DNA of 40,721 nucleotides from Porticoccaceae bacterium (GTDB lineage: Bacteria > Pseudomonadota > Gammaproteobacteria > Pseudomonadales > Porticoccaceae). The position numbers and the translations under genes are program-made. The stretch is from assembly GCA_029242085.1 (NCBI GenBank), contig JAQWUP010000062.1:1-40721 (forward strand). Reading direction: 5' to 3'. The notes beneath the pieces were generated by a model. The model saw only the letters and a program-made list of their open reading frames with translations. It did no database searches and was not told the origin of the DNA. Numbering within the stretch: the stretch's first letter is position 1; every line of letters starts with the position of its first letter. Positions 1-7,537 of this stretch are shown here, in pieces.

Positions 1-674
1 ACTGTCTTTAGTCTGGTTGCGCTCATTAAATGACCTTACCTTTTATCGATTTTATCGTTTTCTAATTTGTGTTGATCGGGGACTGGGCCCCATCAGTTAC
101 CCGCAACCCATATGCTCTCGGCATCTGCGTTACTGTTTATCCTGAGGTGTTTCTCAATGTTGGCGTCGGAATCAATGCCCTTTTGCCTGTGTTTCCCCCG
201 GTTTTACCCTCTGTCTTGCTAAGGTGTATCCAGTTGCACTGACGCTGTTGGTCGCTTTTCTACGGCGGAAAACGAAGAAGAGTTTATCCTACATGGTGTG
301 TTGTGCAAGCCCTAATCTAATATATATTGTGTTTTTTTGGGTTTTAACCATTATTTAGGGTTCACAACTCCATGCAAAACATGTGGATAAATGGCTCTAT
401 AGTGCGCGGTTGTTGGGCTTGAGGGTTTAGCTGACCGCCGGGCATAAACCGGTCATGTTCGTGCTCCGTATAATCTTGCACCTAAGGTTGTTAGCAGTTT
501 TTGTTTTAACCAGTTTTTTCTCTAGAGAATAGAGTTATAAGGTTAGCCGCCAGCACGTGCCGTGCGCGTCCTTGTTGTGCCTAAACGGTGACTTGGTTAG
601 AATGGTCGCCATTCCAAAACTACCTGCGCAACAGCTGTTTTTACTGGTCTGTGTGCATTCTATTGAGGCTTTTC
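1..674. promoter_or_regulatory. Long non-coding leader upstream of trpB
   Basis: I see no convincing gene in this stretch. It holds a perfect -10 box TATAAT at 469-474 without a clear -35, a 6-bp hairpin (TGACCG 432-437 with CGGTCA 450-455), a 12-bp perfect palindrome TTCTCTAGAGAA at 518-529, and a short hairpin GCACG/CGTGC at 553-565. A 16-codon open frame at 372-422 contains two Trp codons but lacks a good ribosome binding site. No U-tract terminator follows it, so attenuation is only a possibility. The first 33 bases could be the tail of an upstream gene, but nothing supports that. The palindrome could be an operator for a trp regulator; this is inference. Confidence 0.35.
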
Positions 675-1934
675 ATGGATATTTTTGACTTCTCCGATGG
701 TCGCGAAGGCTACTATGGAGAATACGGCGGGGTTTTTCTGCCTGAAATTTTACACGCCACAATCGAGGAGCTGATTGAATGCTTCCGCGAATGTAAAGCC
801 GACCCGAAATTCTGGCATGACTATGTGGCTCTGCTGCAAAACTATTCCGGTCGCCCGACGCCTGTGACCCATCTGGAGAATCTCAGTCGTGAACTGGGTG
901 GTGCGCAGATCTATGTTAAGCGCGATGATCTCAATCACACGGGCTCGCACAAGGTAAATAATGTGATGGGCCAGGGTCTGCTGACCCAGCGTCTGGGCAA
1001 GAAGCGCGTGATCGCCGAGACCGGTGCCGGTCAGCACGGTTTTGCGACAGCCACCATGGCGGCAAAGTTTGGTTTTGACTGTAAGATTTATATGGGTGCG
1101 GTGGATGTGGCTCGTCAGCGTCCCAATGTATTCTGGATGGAAAATCTTGGTGCCGAAGTAATAGCGGTCGAAGATGGCCAGAAGACGCTTAAAGACGCCG
1201 TTAATGAATGTATGCGTGATTGGGTCACCAATATGGCTGACACCCATTATATTTTGGGTACTGCCTGTGGTCCCCATCCGTTCCCGGAGATGGTGAGCTG
1301 GTTTCAGTCGATTATCGGGCTGGAAGCTCGCGAGCAGCTTCTGACTCAGACCGGACGCCTGCCCAATCGGGTCTATGCCTGTGTGGGTGGTGGCTCTAAT
1401 GCTATGGGTCTGTTCCAAGGCTTTTTTGATGAGCCCAATGTTGAGCTGATTGGCTGTGAGGCCGGTGGTGAAGGTGTTGGCTCCTATATGCACTCTGCGC
1501 GTCTGGCCTATGATGATGCCAGTGTCGGTGTGGCTCAGGGTTACAAAACTTACTTCTTGCAGAATGATGAGGGCAATATGAATGAAACCCATTCTGTTGC
1601 GGCGGGGCTGGATTATATTGGGGTTAACCCAATCTTTTCCCATCTCCACGATCAGGGCAAGGTGCGTTTTGAGGCGGCCACTGATGCGGAAGTGAAGGAG
1701 ACTTTAAAATTAACGATGCGCACTGAGGGCCTGATTCCGGCATTGGAGAGTACTCATGGCTTTGTGGTTGCTTTAAAAGAGGCGGCGACTATGGCTAAGG
1801 ATGAAATTGTGCTGGTCAATATGTCGGGTCGCGGTGATAAAGATATCTTTACCATTGCTGATGCGCTGGATGATGCCAAGTGGAAGTCCTTTATTGAAGG
1901 CAAGGCTGATCAATACCGCGCGGAGAAAAAGTGA
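675..1934 (+). CDS. trpB: Tryptophan synthase beta chain
   Basis: TrpB is the PLP enzyme that joins indole, channelled from TrpA, to L-serine to make tryptophan in the cytoplasm. The protein is 419 aa, close to the usual 395-410. The PLP lysine lies in HTGSHK (K93), followed by the AETGAGQHG segment that holds indole and serine, and the GGGSNAMG phosphate-binding loop near residue 240. I chose ATG 675 because GAGG (665-668) sits six bases before it and the product then starts with the family-typical short tail before GREGYYGEYGG. The open frame runs upstream in phase to a GTG at 588, but that extension is not TrpB-like. The stop overlaps the trpA start, which indicates translational coupling and fits the alpha2-beta2 complex. 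Identification is secure. Confidence 0.97.
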   Translation: MDIFDFSDGREGYYGEYGGVFLPEILHATIEELIECFRECKADPKFWHDYVALLQNYSGRPTPVTHLENLSRELGGAQIYVKRDDLNHTGSHKVNNVMGQGLLTQRLGKKRVIAETGAGQHGFATATMAAKFGFDCKIYMGAVDVARQRPNVFWMENLGAEVIAVEDGQKTLKDAVNECMRDWVTNMADTHYILGTACGPHPFPEMVSWFQSIIGLEAREQLLTQTGRLPNRVYACVGGGSNAMGLFQGFFDEPNVELIGCEAGGEGVGSYMHSARLAYDDASVGVAQGYKTYFLQNDEGNMNETHSVAAGLDYIGVNPIFSHLHDQGKVRFEAATDAEVKETLKLTMRTEGLIPALESTHGFVVALKEAATMAKDEIVLVNMSGRGDKDIFTIADALDDAKWKSFIEGKADQYRAEKK

Positions 1935-2701
1935 TGGGTCTTGAGTCTTTTATTGCCGAGCGCAAACAGGGTAAAGATTTACTGGTCATGGCTCATGTGG
2001 TCTGTGGCTATCCTTCGTTTGAAGAGAATATCCAAGAGCTGGAAATTATGGATGAGGCCGGTGTTGATCTGGTTGAGCTGCAATTTCCTTTCTCTGAGCC
2101 AAGTGCCGATGGCCCACTTTTTGTCCGTGCTAATGAACAGTCGTTAAAAGCGGGTACTACGGTTGATCAGTGCTTTGAGTTTATGAAGCAGGTCAGTGAG
2201 CGTTTTTCGTTTAAAGTGTTGATGATGGGTTATTACAACACGGTCTTTAAAATGGGCGAGGATGTGTTTGTTGAACGTCTAAAGGCGGCTGGTGGTGTGG
2301 GTTATATTCTGCCGGACTTGCCGATTGAAGAGTCTGATAAATTGCACAGCCTGTCGGCTGAGGCTGGGGTTGAGCCGGTTGTACTTATGACGCCTACTAG
2401 CAGTGATAAGCGCTTGGCGCAGTTGGGTGCTGCTAGCCGCGGTATGGTTTATGCGGTTGCGCGTAAGGGTGTGACTGGGTCGAAGACCAGCATGGACGAT
2501 GATGTTATCTCTTTGATTGGTCGCTGTCGTGAGAATACTAATGTGCCGGTTGGTGTTGGGTTTGGTATTAGTAGTAAGGCGGATATGGACTTTTTGCGTG
2601 GCTCTGCGGATTTGGCGATTGTGGGTACTGCGGCGTTGAAGACTTGGGAAGAGTCTGGGGCTGATGGTTTGAGAAAGTTCTTTGCGGAGTTGATGGGGTA
2701 G
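1934..2701 (+). CDS. trpA: Tryptophan synthase alpha chain
   Basis: TrpA cleaves indole-3-glycerol phosphate to indole and glyceraldehyde 3-phosphate and passes indole to TrpB. The protein is 255 aa, a single TIM barrel. The catalytic acids are present: E48 (in VELQFPF) and D59 (in SADGP), equivalent to E49 and D60 of E. coli. The phosphate-binding region reads VGVGFGIS near residue 208, and VARKGVTG supplies the loop-6 Gly-Val-Thr-Gly. ATG 1934 overlaps the trpB stop (TGATG) and has GGAG at 1922-1925 with eight bases of spacing; an in-frame GTG three bases earlier is less likely. The core reads LQFPFSEPSADGP rather than the LGIPFSDPLADGP of enteric TrpA, so this is a diverged subfamily. Function is still well supported by motifs and pairing. 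Confidence 0.95.
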   Translation: MGLESFIAERKQGKDLLVMAHVVCGYPSFEENIQELEIMDEAGVDLVELQFPFSEPSADGPLFVRANEQSLKAGTTVDQCFEFMKQVSERFSFKVLMMGYYNTVFKMGEDVFVERLKAAGGVGYILPDLPIEESDKLHSLSAEAGVEPVVLMTPTSSDKRLAQLGAASRGMVYAVARKGVTGSKTSMDDDVISLIGRCRENTNVPVGVGFGISSKADMDFLRGSADLAIVGTAALKTWEESGADGLRKFFAELMG

Positions 2702-2725
2702 TGGCTTAGTGCTGCTAACTCTTTT

Positions 2726-2748
2726 TCGTCCTGAGAAACGAAGGGTTC
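2726..2748. repeat. Small intergenic repeat motif, copy A
   Basis: The segment reads TCGTCCTGAGAAACGAAGG and then GTTC. It matches copy B (2951-2972) at TCCTGAG, two variable bases, then ACGAAGG. Motifs of the form TCATCCTGAG...GAAGGATC are, to my recollection, dispersed in many proteobacterial genomes. The function is unknown. Confidence 0.5.
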
Positions 2749-2801
2749 CTTGCTACGGAGCGGGCAATGCCTCGAAGACCGTGGCGATCGACTCCATGGT
2801 T

Positions 2802-2869
2802 TTATGATTTTCAGCGCTCACACAACTCGCTTCGCTCAAACAGGTATTTGCTTCATCTGAAAATCATAA
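2802..2869. repeat. 13-bp perfect inverted repeat with 42-base centre
   Basis: TTATGATTTTCAG (2802-2814) is the exact reverse complement of CTGAAAATCATAA (2857-2869). The centre contains CTCGCTTCGCTCAAACAG, a type of sequence often seen in dispersed intergenic elements. As RNA it could form a 13-bp stem with a large loop and might end transcription of the minus-strand operon, but it has no U-tract. The right arm also forms part of the short open frame at 2836-3000. Confidence 0.6.
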
Positions 2870-2871
2870 GC

Positions 2872-2937
2872 AGCAACGCTAAAACGCCAATCATTTATGA
2901 CTTGTGAGCGCACTTCCTCCAGGTCGGGAATAACGCC
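2872..2937 (-). repeat. Direct repeat, copy 1 of the parvulin-like gene 3' end
   Basis: These 66 bases match 3011-3076 at 61 positions by eye. Copy 2 is inside the coding sequence of the parvulin-like gene, while copy 1 lies beyond its stop. The 73 bases between the copies contain repeat motif copy B. Confidence 0.85.
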
Positions 2938-2950
2938 TTTTACTTCGTGG

Positions 2951-2972
2951 TCATCCTGAGGTACGAAGGATC
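2951..2972. repeat. Small intergenic repeat motif, copy B
   Basis: The segment reads TCATCCTGAGGTACGAAGGATC. ATCCT (2953-2957) and AGGAT (2967-2971) are inverted repeats, and the core matches copy A at 2726. It lies between the two copies of the duplicated 3' end, so it may mark where that rearrangement happened. Confidence 0.5.
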
Positions 2973-2998
2973 TTTTATTAATCGGGCTTTAGCTCGCA

Positions 2999-3724
2999 TC
3001 AGTCGTCAGTAGCAACGCTAAAACGCCAATCATTTATGACTTGTGAACGCACTTCCTCTAGATTTGGAATAACGCCGAGGCTGGCATTTTGGATGCACAC
3101 CAGGTGAACGCCTCGGCTTGAGGCTATGGGGCCGGTCCAGCAGGGCCGGTCGCCATCTTTGACTAAATTAAAAAGCTTGTGGGCAAAGTTATTGCCGAAC
3201 TCGCGATCAATTCTCACTGAGGTGGCTGAAAAATAACGGTCGGCCAATGGGGTTTTATCACCTTTTGGTTCGGTTTGATGGGCTTGTTGCAGTGCCTGCT
3301 TGGCCATCTGTCTGGCCAGGCCTCCATGTTTGGCGTTGGTGAAGATGACTTGCGTAAAGCTAAAGCGCGAGGATTCGCGGTACTGGGCTCTGTGCTGGTG
3401 GTAAAAGGCGGTGAGTTCTGCCTCTGTGGGCTGTCTTCTGGTGGTGACATTTTTGGTTAGGCCCTCTAATTTGGCCTCCATCGCCGAGCGATCTATCACC
3501 TCGTCTATATCTGCGCCTATAGTTTCGCTGGCCGCTGTCTGTTGGCCAAATAAATCTGTTTCGATACGCTGTTGCAGTGCGCTGATCTCGGGGAGGTTTC
3601 GGCGATCGGCATCCCAATCCTGTTCGCTTGGCGCATCGGTTTCTGCCAGCAGCCAATAGAGGGCTGTGCCCAGCAGTGCGATCAGTATTGTAATTCTGAA
3701 CAGGCGGGTGGAGAGGATGGGCAT
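2999..3724 (-). CDS. Membrane-anchored parvulin-like peptidyl-prolyl isomerase family protein
   Basis: The 241-aa protein has a short cytoplasmic start, one membrane segment at about residues 9-26, and a periplasmic part. The region EAELTAFYHQHRAQYRESSR then SFTQVIFT (about 101-129) is typical of the entry to a PpiC/parvulin domain. The domain ends with GDRPCWTGPI and SSRGVHLVCI (about 191-211). The middle is shorter than in classical parvulins, so catalysis is uncertain; a chaperone role for secreted proteins is plausible. It is the last gene of the minus-strand run, 13 bases after the M48 protease gene, and may help fold or check the envelope proteins encoded upstream. Its 3' end exists in a second, diverged copy just downstream. 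Confidence 0.7.
   Translation of the reverse strand: MPILSTRLFRITILIALLGTALYWLLAETDAPSEQDWDADRRNLPEISALQQRIETDLFGQQTAASETIGADIDEVIDRSAMEAKLEGLTKNVTTRRQPTEAELTAFYHQHRAQYRESSRFSFTQVIFTNAKHGGLARQMAKQALQQAHQTEPKGDKTPLADRYFSATSVRIDREFGNNFAHKLFNLVKDGDRPCWTGPIASSRGVHLVCIQNASLGVIPNLEEVRSQVINDWRFSVATDD
3011..3076 (-). repeat. Direct repeat, copy 2 (inside the parvulin-like gene)
   Basis: This is the coding copy of the 66-bp duplication, encoding GVIPNLEEVRSQ and the residues up to RFSVA near the protein's C-terminus. See copy 1 at 2872-2937. Confidence 0.85.
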
Positions 3725-3737
3725 GTTGATTGGCTCG

Positions 3738-5204
3738 CTACTGTTTAAATATCTTTATCCAGTCTCCGGCTTTGGGTTCGCCGCTGGGATAGTAGCCATT
3801 GATTATACGCAGATCTTCGCGATCGACTGCATTGAGATTAAGGGCTTTGCTCAGTTTGTCGAAGGTCGTTGCGCTGGTGGCTTTCACATAGCGGATAGTC
3901 TTGGGTTTTTGCCCGGCTATTTCGCGACTGGAGATAGGGCGGAAAGTATTGATAGCGGCAACAAATTGTTTGTCGACTTCGGCAAAGGACTTGGCTTTGG
4001 CAGGGGTCTTTTGTTCAGTTGTCGCCTGTTGATCGCTCAGCTCGCCAATAAACAGATAGGCGTTAAGTTTGAAGTAGACCACGGCAATGCGGCTGTCGGG
4101 TCCTTTGTCGCCACCGGGCAAAATGCCGCTAAACCCTTTAAGTCGGGCTGGGGCAATGGCTTTGCCATCTTTTAACTGGGATACCTTTAAGAAGTTATAC
4201 AGATATTCCTCTGGGCTCTGAGAGGTGCGTGCGATGGGGCGCATTTTTAAAGTAGCGGTTTTATCTTCGGGTGCACCACTGGCCATAAAAGGGCTGGGGT
4301 TAGAGTCTTGTACCCAGTCTTTGGGGAAGTCAAAGCGCACTCTGAGGCGCATATTTGAGAAGCGCTCCGGTTTTTTCTCTTTGGCGAGAAAGTTTTCACC
4401 CCAGATTAATCCATCGGTTAACTGGCGGTAGCGACTGGCGCCATTGTCGCGGGTTTTGGTGGATTTTACGGCATTGGCTTTACTGACGACGGTGCGCAGG
4501 CGGCTGTCGTTGCGCGGGTGACTGGAAAAAATACCATGGTAAGTTTGCTTTGATGCGCCTTTGGCTTTGGCGCGGTCTTTTTGCAATGTTTCATAGTCTT
4601 TCATAATCGAAAGCATACTGATCATTTCTTTGGGGGCATAACCCAGTTTGGCCATATATTCGGCGCCGGCCTCATCGGCTTCTAGTTCATTGCGACGACC
4701 ATGGCCACGGATAATAGAATTGGCATAGGCCATCCCCGCCTCGTAGACCTCATTGCTGCCCGACAGCACGGCGGCAATAGTTGAAAGTATCTGTGCACCG
4801 GTGGCTTTACCCTCTTGGCCGGTAACATGGTTGCGCGTGATATGGGCCACTTCGTGCGCCAGTACAGAGACCAGCTGGGCCTCATTGCTTACGTAATTAA
4901 GTAGGCCGCGATTGACGTAGACATAGTTATCGCGGGTGGCAAAGGCATTTAGGTCTGGTGAATCGAGTAGCGTGAAGGTGAATTCTTCACCCGCCATCTC
5001 CGATACTGCGACTATTTCTGCGCCGAGGTTTTTAATATAGGCATCTAGTTTTGGGTCATCATAGATAGCCGTGCCTTCGAGAACCTCTTTATAGATCTCT
5101 TCACCAGTGACGGCACCCCAAGCCGATGGCGTCAGGACAAGGCTCACACAGAATAGAACTCTAGTGAGCGGGGCGGTAATAATCTGGCGACGAATATTAG
5201 GCAT
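3738..5204 (-). CDS. Periplasmic M48 family zinc metalloprotease with LysM-like C-terminus
   Basis: The 488-aa precursor begins with a signal peptide (cleavage near residue 30 in the SAWGAV region), so it should act in the periplasm. The zinc site is clear: HEVAH at 117-121 gives two His ligands and the catalytic Glu, and NELEAD supplies E173 as third ligand with D177. The sequence around it resembles the BepA/LoiP group, which degrades misfolded outer-membrane proteins. Residues from about 300 on differ from BepA, which has TPRs there, and the last 55 residues (TIRYVKATSATT to GDWIKIF) look like a LysM-type fold. It sits 14 bases after the lipoprotein gene and 13 before the parvulin-like gene. 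I infer an envelope quality-control role. Confidence 0.85.
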   Translation of the reverse strand: MPNIRRQIITAPLTRVLFCVSLVLTPSAWGAVTGEEIYKEVLEGTAIYDDPKLDAYIKNLGAEIVAVSEMAGEEFTFTLLDSPDLNAFATRDNYVYVNRGLLNYVSNEAQLVSVLAHEVAHITRNHVTGQEGKATGAQILSTIAAVLSGSNEVYEAGMAYANSIIRGHGRRNELEADEAGAEYMAKLGYAPKEMISMLSIMKDYETLQKDRAKAKGASKQTYHGIFSSHPRNDSRLRTVVSKANAVKSTKTRDNGASRYRQLTDGLIWGENFLAKEKKPERFSNMRLRVRFDFPKDWVQDSNPSPFMASGAPEDKTATLKMRPIARTSQSPEEYLYNFLKVSQLKDGKAIAPARLKGFSGILPGGDKGPDSRIAVVYFKLNAYLFIGELSDQQATTEQKTPAKAKSFAEVDKQFVAAINTFRPISSREIAGQKPKTIRYVKATSATTFDKLSKALNLNAVDREDLRIINGYYPSGEPKAGDWIKIFKQ

Positions 5205-5218
5205 AGTCTTGGGTTATT

Positions 5219-5881
5219 TTATTGGCTCACCGAAAAAAAGTTTTTTAGCTGATTGCCCATGCTTGAGCAGGCATCACTCTTTACCGGGGTTAGAAATGGA
5301 ATCGGTGCCACTGCGCCAATAAGGTAGGAGGTGCCCTCGGAGTCAACTCGCAGACGACCTTTCTCTGTCAGCTGGTCTAGATCCCAGACAATGGCTTCGT
5401 ATACTGATACCTTGTCCCATTGGGCAAAGCCAAAACAGCCTCCGCCCCCCGGGCCTATGGCGCAGCTGATAGAGCCTCCGGAGTCGAGGGTTTCTGTGGA
5501 CCCGTCCAGCCATACCAGATAGCGCACATTGCGTTTATCCACCTGAGTTTTAATACTGGCATCTTGCATTAAGCGCTTTAGGCGAGGCAGCCCTTTGGGC
5601 GCTGTGCGTGGCTCAAACCAAGGATAGATAGCGTCAATAAATTCCTGTTCTGGCAGTACTTCTATATCGGCACCGCGCATTTTGTTGCCGACACAGCTAA
5701 TAAATTCACGGTCGGTTTCATAGTGTCCAGCGTCGCGTCTACCCAATACAACGACGCGCTCATTGGCGTTTAATTCTATGGCGTCACCTGTGGGTCTATA
5801 TTCATCAATGGTGGTAGTGGCCGAGCAGCCACCGAGGACCGCAGTAACTAGTACCGCGATCAATCTGGTTGAGGATTTCAT
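5219..5881 (-). CDS. Putative lipoprotein of unknown function
   Basis: The 220-aa product has a lipoprotein signal ending in LGGC (lipid-bearing Cys at residue 19). The next residues are Ser-Ala-Thr, so no inner-membrane retention Asp is seen and an outer-membrane location is likely. Visible features are the segment DREFISCVGNKM, the core YLVWLDGSTETLDSGGSISC, and a glycine-rich GPGGGGCFGF turn. Several non-lipid cysteines could form disulphides. I do not recognise the family. It overlaps the previous lipoprotein gene by four bases (ATGA), so the two are probably translated together and may form a pair. Confidence 0.75.
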   Translation of the reverse strand: MKSSTRLIAVLVTAVLGGCSATTTIDEYRPTGDAIELNANERVVVLGRRDAGHYETDREFISCVGNKMRGADIEVLPEQEFIDAIYPWFEPRTAPKGLPRLKRLMQDASIKTQVDKRNVRYLVWLDGSTETLDSGGSISCAIGPGGGGCFGFAQWDKVSVYEAIVWDLDQLTEKGRLRVDSEGTSYLIGAVAPIPFLTPVKSDACSSMGNQLKNFFSVSQ

Positions 5882-6534
5882 GGAGACACCTCCGCATTTT
5901 TGGTTTGCTGAATGCTGTCTTGTTCCTGTCGCGCTCTTTTTTGTTCTTCGGCCGCCCAGTTATTCACTGCGGGGATACGGTAAAAGTCGAGCATCAATTT
6001 GGCGCCAGCATCGCGCAGCGCGATAATGGTGGCCTCTTCAATGGCGGCACTTTTTGAAGCCATAAAGGCATCTGGGGTTTTGCCATAGGCGGGCATAAAC
6101 CAGCTGTCGATAGATTCACCCTCTGTGGTTTCCAGATCCAGATTGTATTTGATCCATACTTCGAATACGTTCAGGTAGTTGTCTGAGGGTGTCGAGACCT
6201 GCACTTCGCGCACTGAGGGAATAATCACCATCGCGTTATCGGTGGTAACCTCTTCTCTGCTGGCAACAAACTCTAACTTACTAAATAAACCGGCAAAGGC
6301 ATTGCGCAGCAGACGCACCTGAGCGGCGCCAATATCGATCACTGTCTTCGCATTGGGTTCTGCGATGTAGGTCGCGAAACTGGGCTCAAATACCACAGCG
6401 GCACTCAATGCTTTTGGTTCTGCCAATACCTGCGGAAATTCGCTGGTCAGCTGCACTGAGGCTGAGGAACTGCAACCCGACAGAATAACCAGACTTGTAA
6501 TTGCGGCGAATATTTTCAATTTTATCGTTAGCAT
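5878..6534 (-). CDS. Putative lipoprotein of unknown function
   Basis: The 218-aa product has a lipobox LSGC (Cys at residue 21) followed by a Ser-rich linker. The central part (about 40-190) alternates strands and helices in a way seen in small periplasmic lipoproteins. It includes RLLRNAFAGLFSKLEFV and a strand region EVWIKYNLDLET, and ends in a charged Gln/Glu-rich helix. I do not recognise a named family. It starts 13 bases after the second VWA gene and overlaps the next lipoprotein gene by four bases, so it is clearly part of the same unit and may anchor the complex to the outer membrane. Confidence 0.75.
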   Translation of the reverse strand: MLTIKLKIFAAITSLVILSGCSSSASVQLTSEFPQVLAEPKALSAAVVFEPSFATYIAEPNAKTVIDIGAAQVRLLRNAFAGLFSKLEFVASREEVTTDNAMVIIPSVREVQVSTPSDNYLNVFEVWIKYNLDLETTEGESIDSWFMPAYGKTPDAFMASKSAAIEEATIIALRDAGAKLMLDFYRIPAVNNWAAEEQKRARQEQDSIQQTKNAEVSP

Positions 6535-6547
6535 AATTAATTACCCT

Positions 6548-7537
6548 TTAATTGAGGCTATTTAACCCGATAAAGGTTCCCCCGTTGTTGTAGCTGAGTT
6601 CGCGCATTAGTGCGGCAAATCGTATTGCCGATGCGCTAGGTGTGCCCCCAGGTGGAAAATGGACTGGGAAGCCAATGGCGTGAATGCGTACTAAGCGGTT
6701 GGCACCGCGGTTGGCTCTGTTGAGTTGGTCTACGGCTTTAACCACATTGCGTATCGAGCGACCCTGATAGTCATCGCCTAGCGTGTAGATGCTGATTTTA
6801 CGCCCCGGTTTATAAAACGTTTGGATTGCAGTATTGATTCCTTCTACTGGACTGGAGTTACTAAAAGGGGCCCAGGTGGACAGTTTGTCGATAATATTTT
6901 TACGGGTTTGCGGACTGTCGGCAATCCACTGTTTGCGGTTGTTGTTAAACATGTACTGGCCCATATCATTGAGCACCTGAATACCTTTAACCTCTGGATA
7001 GATATCCAGAATATTAAGCATTTCTTTTTTGACTTTTTCCCAAGCCGCGACCTGCATACTGCCGGAAGTATCTATAACAAAAATAATATAGTCACTGTCC
7101 GCAGGGATACCGCCGACCAGCTGATTTTTTTGCTCAAATTCTGGGCCTAGTAGTCGTTCCATCTCCTCTGACAGCACCTGCAGCACAAGTTGCAGCTGTT
7201 CTTTTTCCCGCGACTGAGACTGTGATAGCTGATTGGATTGTTTGGACACACTGGCCAGTTTTGCTTTGAGCCGAGCGATGCGCTCGGTTAATTCTGACAG
7301 CTGCTGCTTGCGCGATTTAAGCCGCTCATCTAGCACCACAGAATCGCCTCGTATCTCAAACAGGCGCTCCTGATAGTCTTTTACCGAGCCCATTAATTGG
7401 TTCTCGGCCTCTTCCAATGCTGAGGGGTCGCCAACCCGCGCGATCACCAGCAGCAATACGATAGCACCAAAGCCGCAGCTGATGACGTCGAGAAACGAGA
7501 TGCTCGCTTCCTGTAGTTCTCGGCGCTGCTTTCTCAT
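6548..7537 (-). CDS. Membrane-anchored VWA protein, possible ExbD/TolR-like partner (second of two)
   Basis: In this 329-aa protein a basic start leads into one membrane helix at about residues 13-34 that opens with SFLDVIS and contains D17. A coiled coil follows (about 40-130), then a VWA domain (about 148-325) in the periplasm. The MIDAS motif DTSGS begins at D156, and a later acidic loop reads TLGDDYQG. The usual MIDAS Thr is not obvious. The aspartate in the helix is placed like the proton-binding Asp of ExbD/TolR/MotB, so I infer that it pairs with the ExbB-like protein encoded upstream. It overlaps the first VWA gene by four bases, and the two proteins share the N-terminal motif but little of their VWA sequence, which suggests a heterodimer. 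Confidence 0.8.
   Translation of the reverse strand: MRKQRRELQEASISFLDVISCGFGAIVLLLVIARVGDPSALEEAENQLMGSVKDYQERLFEIRGDSVVLDERLKSRKQQLSELTERIARLKAKLASVSKQSNQLSQSQSREKEQLQLVLQVLSEEMERLLGPEFEQKNQLVGGIPADSDYIIFVIDTSGSMQVAAWEKVKKEMLNILDIYPEVKGIQVLNDMGQYMFNNNRKQWIADSPQTRKNIIDKLSTWAPFSNSSPVEGINTAIQTFYKPGRKISIYTLGDDYQGRSIRNVVKAVDQLNRANRGANRLVRIHAIGFPVHFPPGGTPSASAIRFAALMRELSYNNGGTFIGLNSLN

Larger units (their letters stand above)
2702..2998. other. Intergenic repeat patch between convergent trpA and the parvulin-like gene
   Basis: This gap between convergent genes holds several repeat features, listed separately: two copies of a TCCTGAG-N-ACGAAGG motif, a 13-bp inverted repeat around a 42-base centre, and a duplicated 66-bp piece of the neighbouring gene's 3' end. 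Just after trpA there is a weak TTAG/CTAA stem followed by CTCTTTTT (about 2706-2727) that could act as a poor terminator. The pattern is that of an intergenic palindromic-repeat cluster, which often collects between convergent genes. Confidence 0.6.
2836..3000 (-). pseudogene. 54-codon open frame with duplicated C-terminus of the parvulin-like protein
   Basis: Read on the minus strand, an ATG overlapping the stop of the parvulin-like gene (TGATG) opens a 54-codon frame. Codons 22-43 (from GVIP to RFSVA) repeat the last part of the neighbouring protein with one residue changed (Asn to Asp in GVIPNLEE). They are followed by a different tail, AYDFQMKQIPV, and a stop. Of the five base differences from the gene copy, three are silent and two change the one altered codon, so the copy seems to have drifted under coding constraint. 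It could be the remnant of a tandem paralogue or of the gene's older 3' end. Expression is doubtful because the first 21 codons come from intergenic repeat sequence. Confidence 0.45.

Noticed and set aside
372-422. trp leader peptide with a transcription attenuator
   Set aside because: Two Trp codons are present, but there is no good ribosome binding site and no terminator hairpin with a T-run, so it is not called as a gene.
588-674. Longer trpB start (GTG) with a Trp-rich N-terminal extension
   Set aside because: The extension is not TrpB-like and ATG 675 has a good GAGG six bases upstream. I keep the Trp codons only as a weak leader idea.
750-1649. 299-codon open frame on the minus strand opposite trpB
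   Set aside because: It is a shadow of trpB; its composition is not protein-like and it has no motif.
3666-4175. 169-codon plus-strand frame opposite the M48 protease gene
   Set aside because: It lies opposite the LysM-like part of a clear metalloprotease gene, and no family is recognisable.
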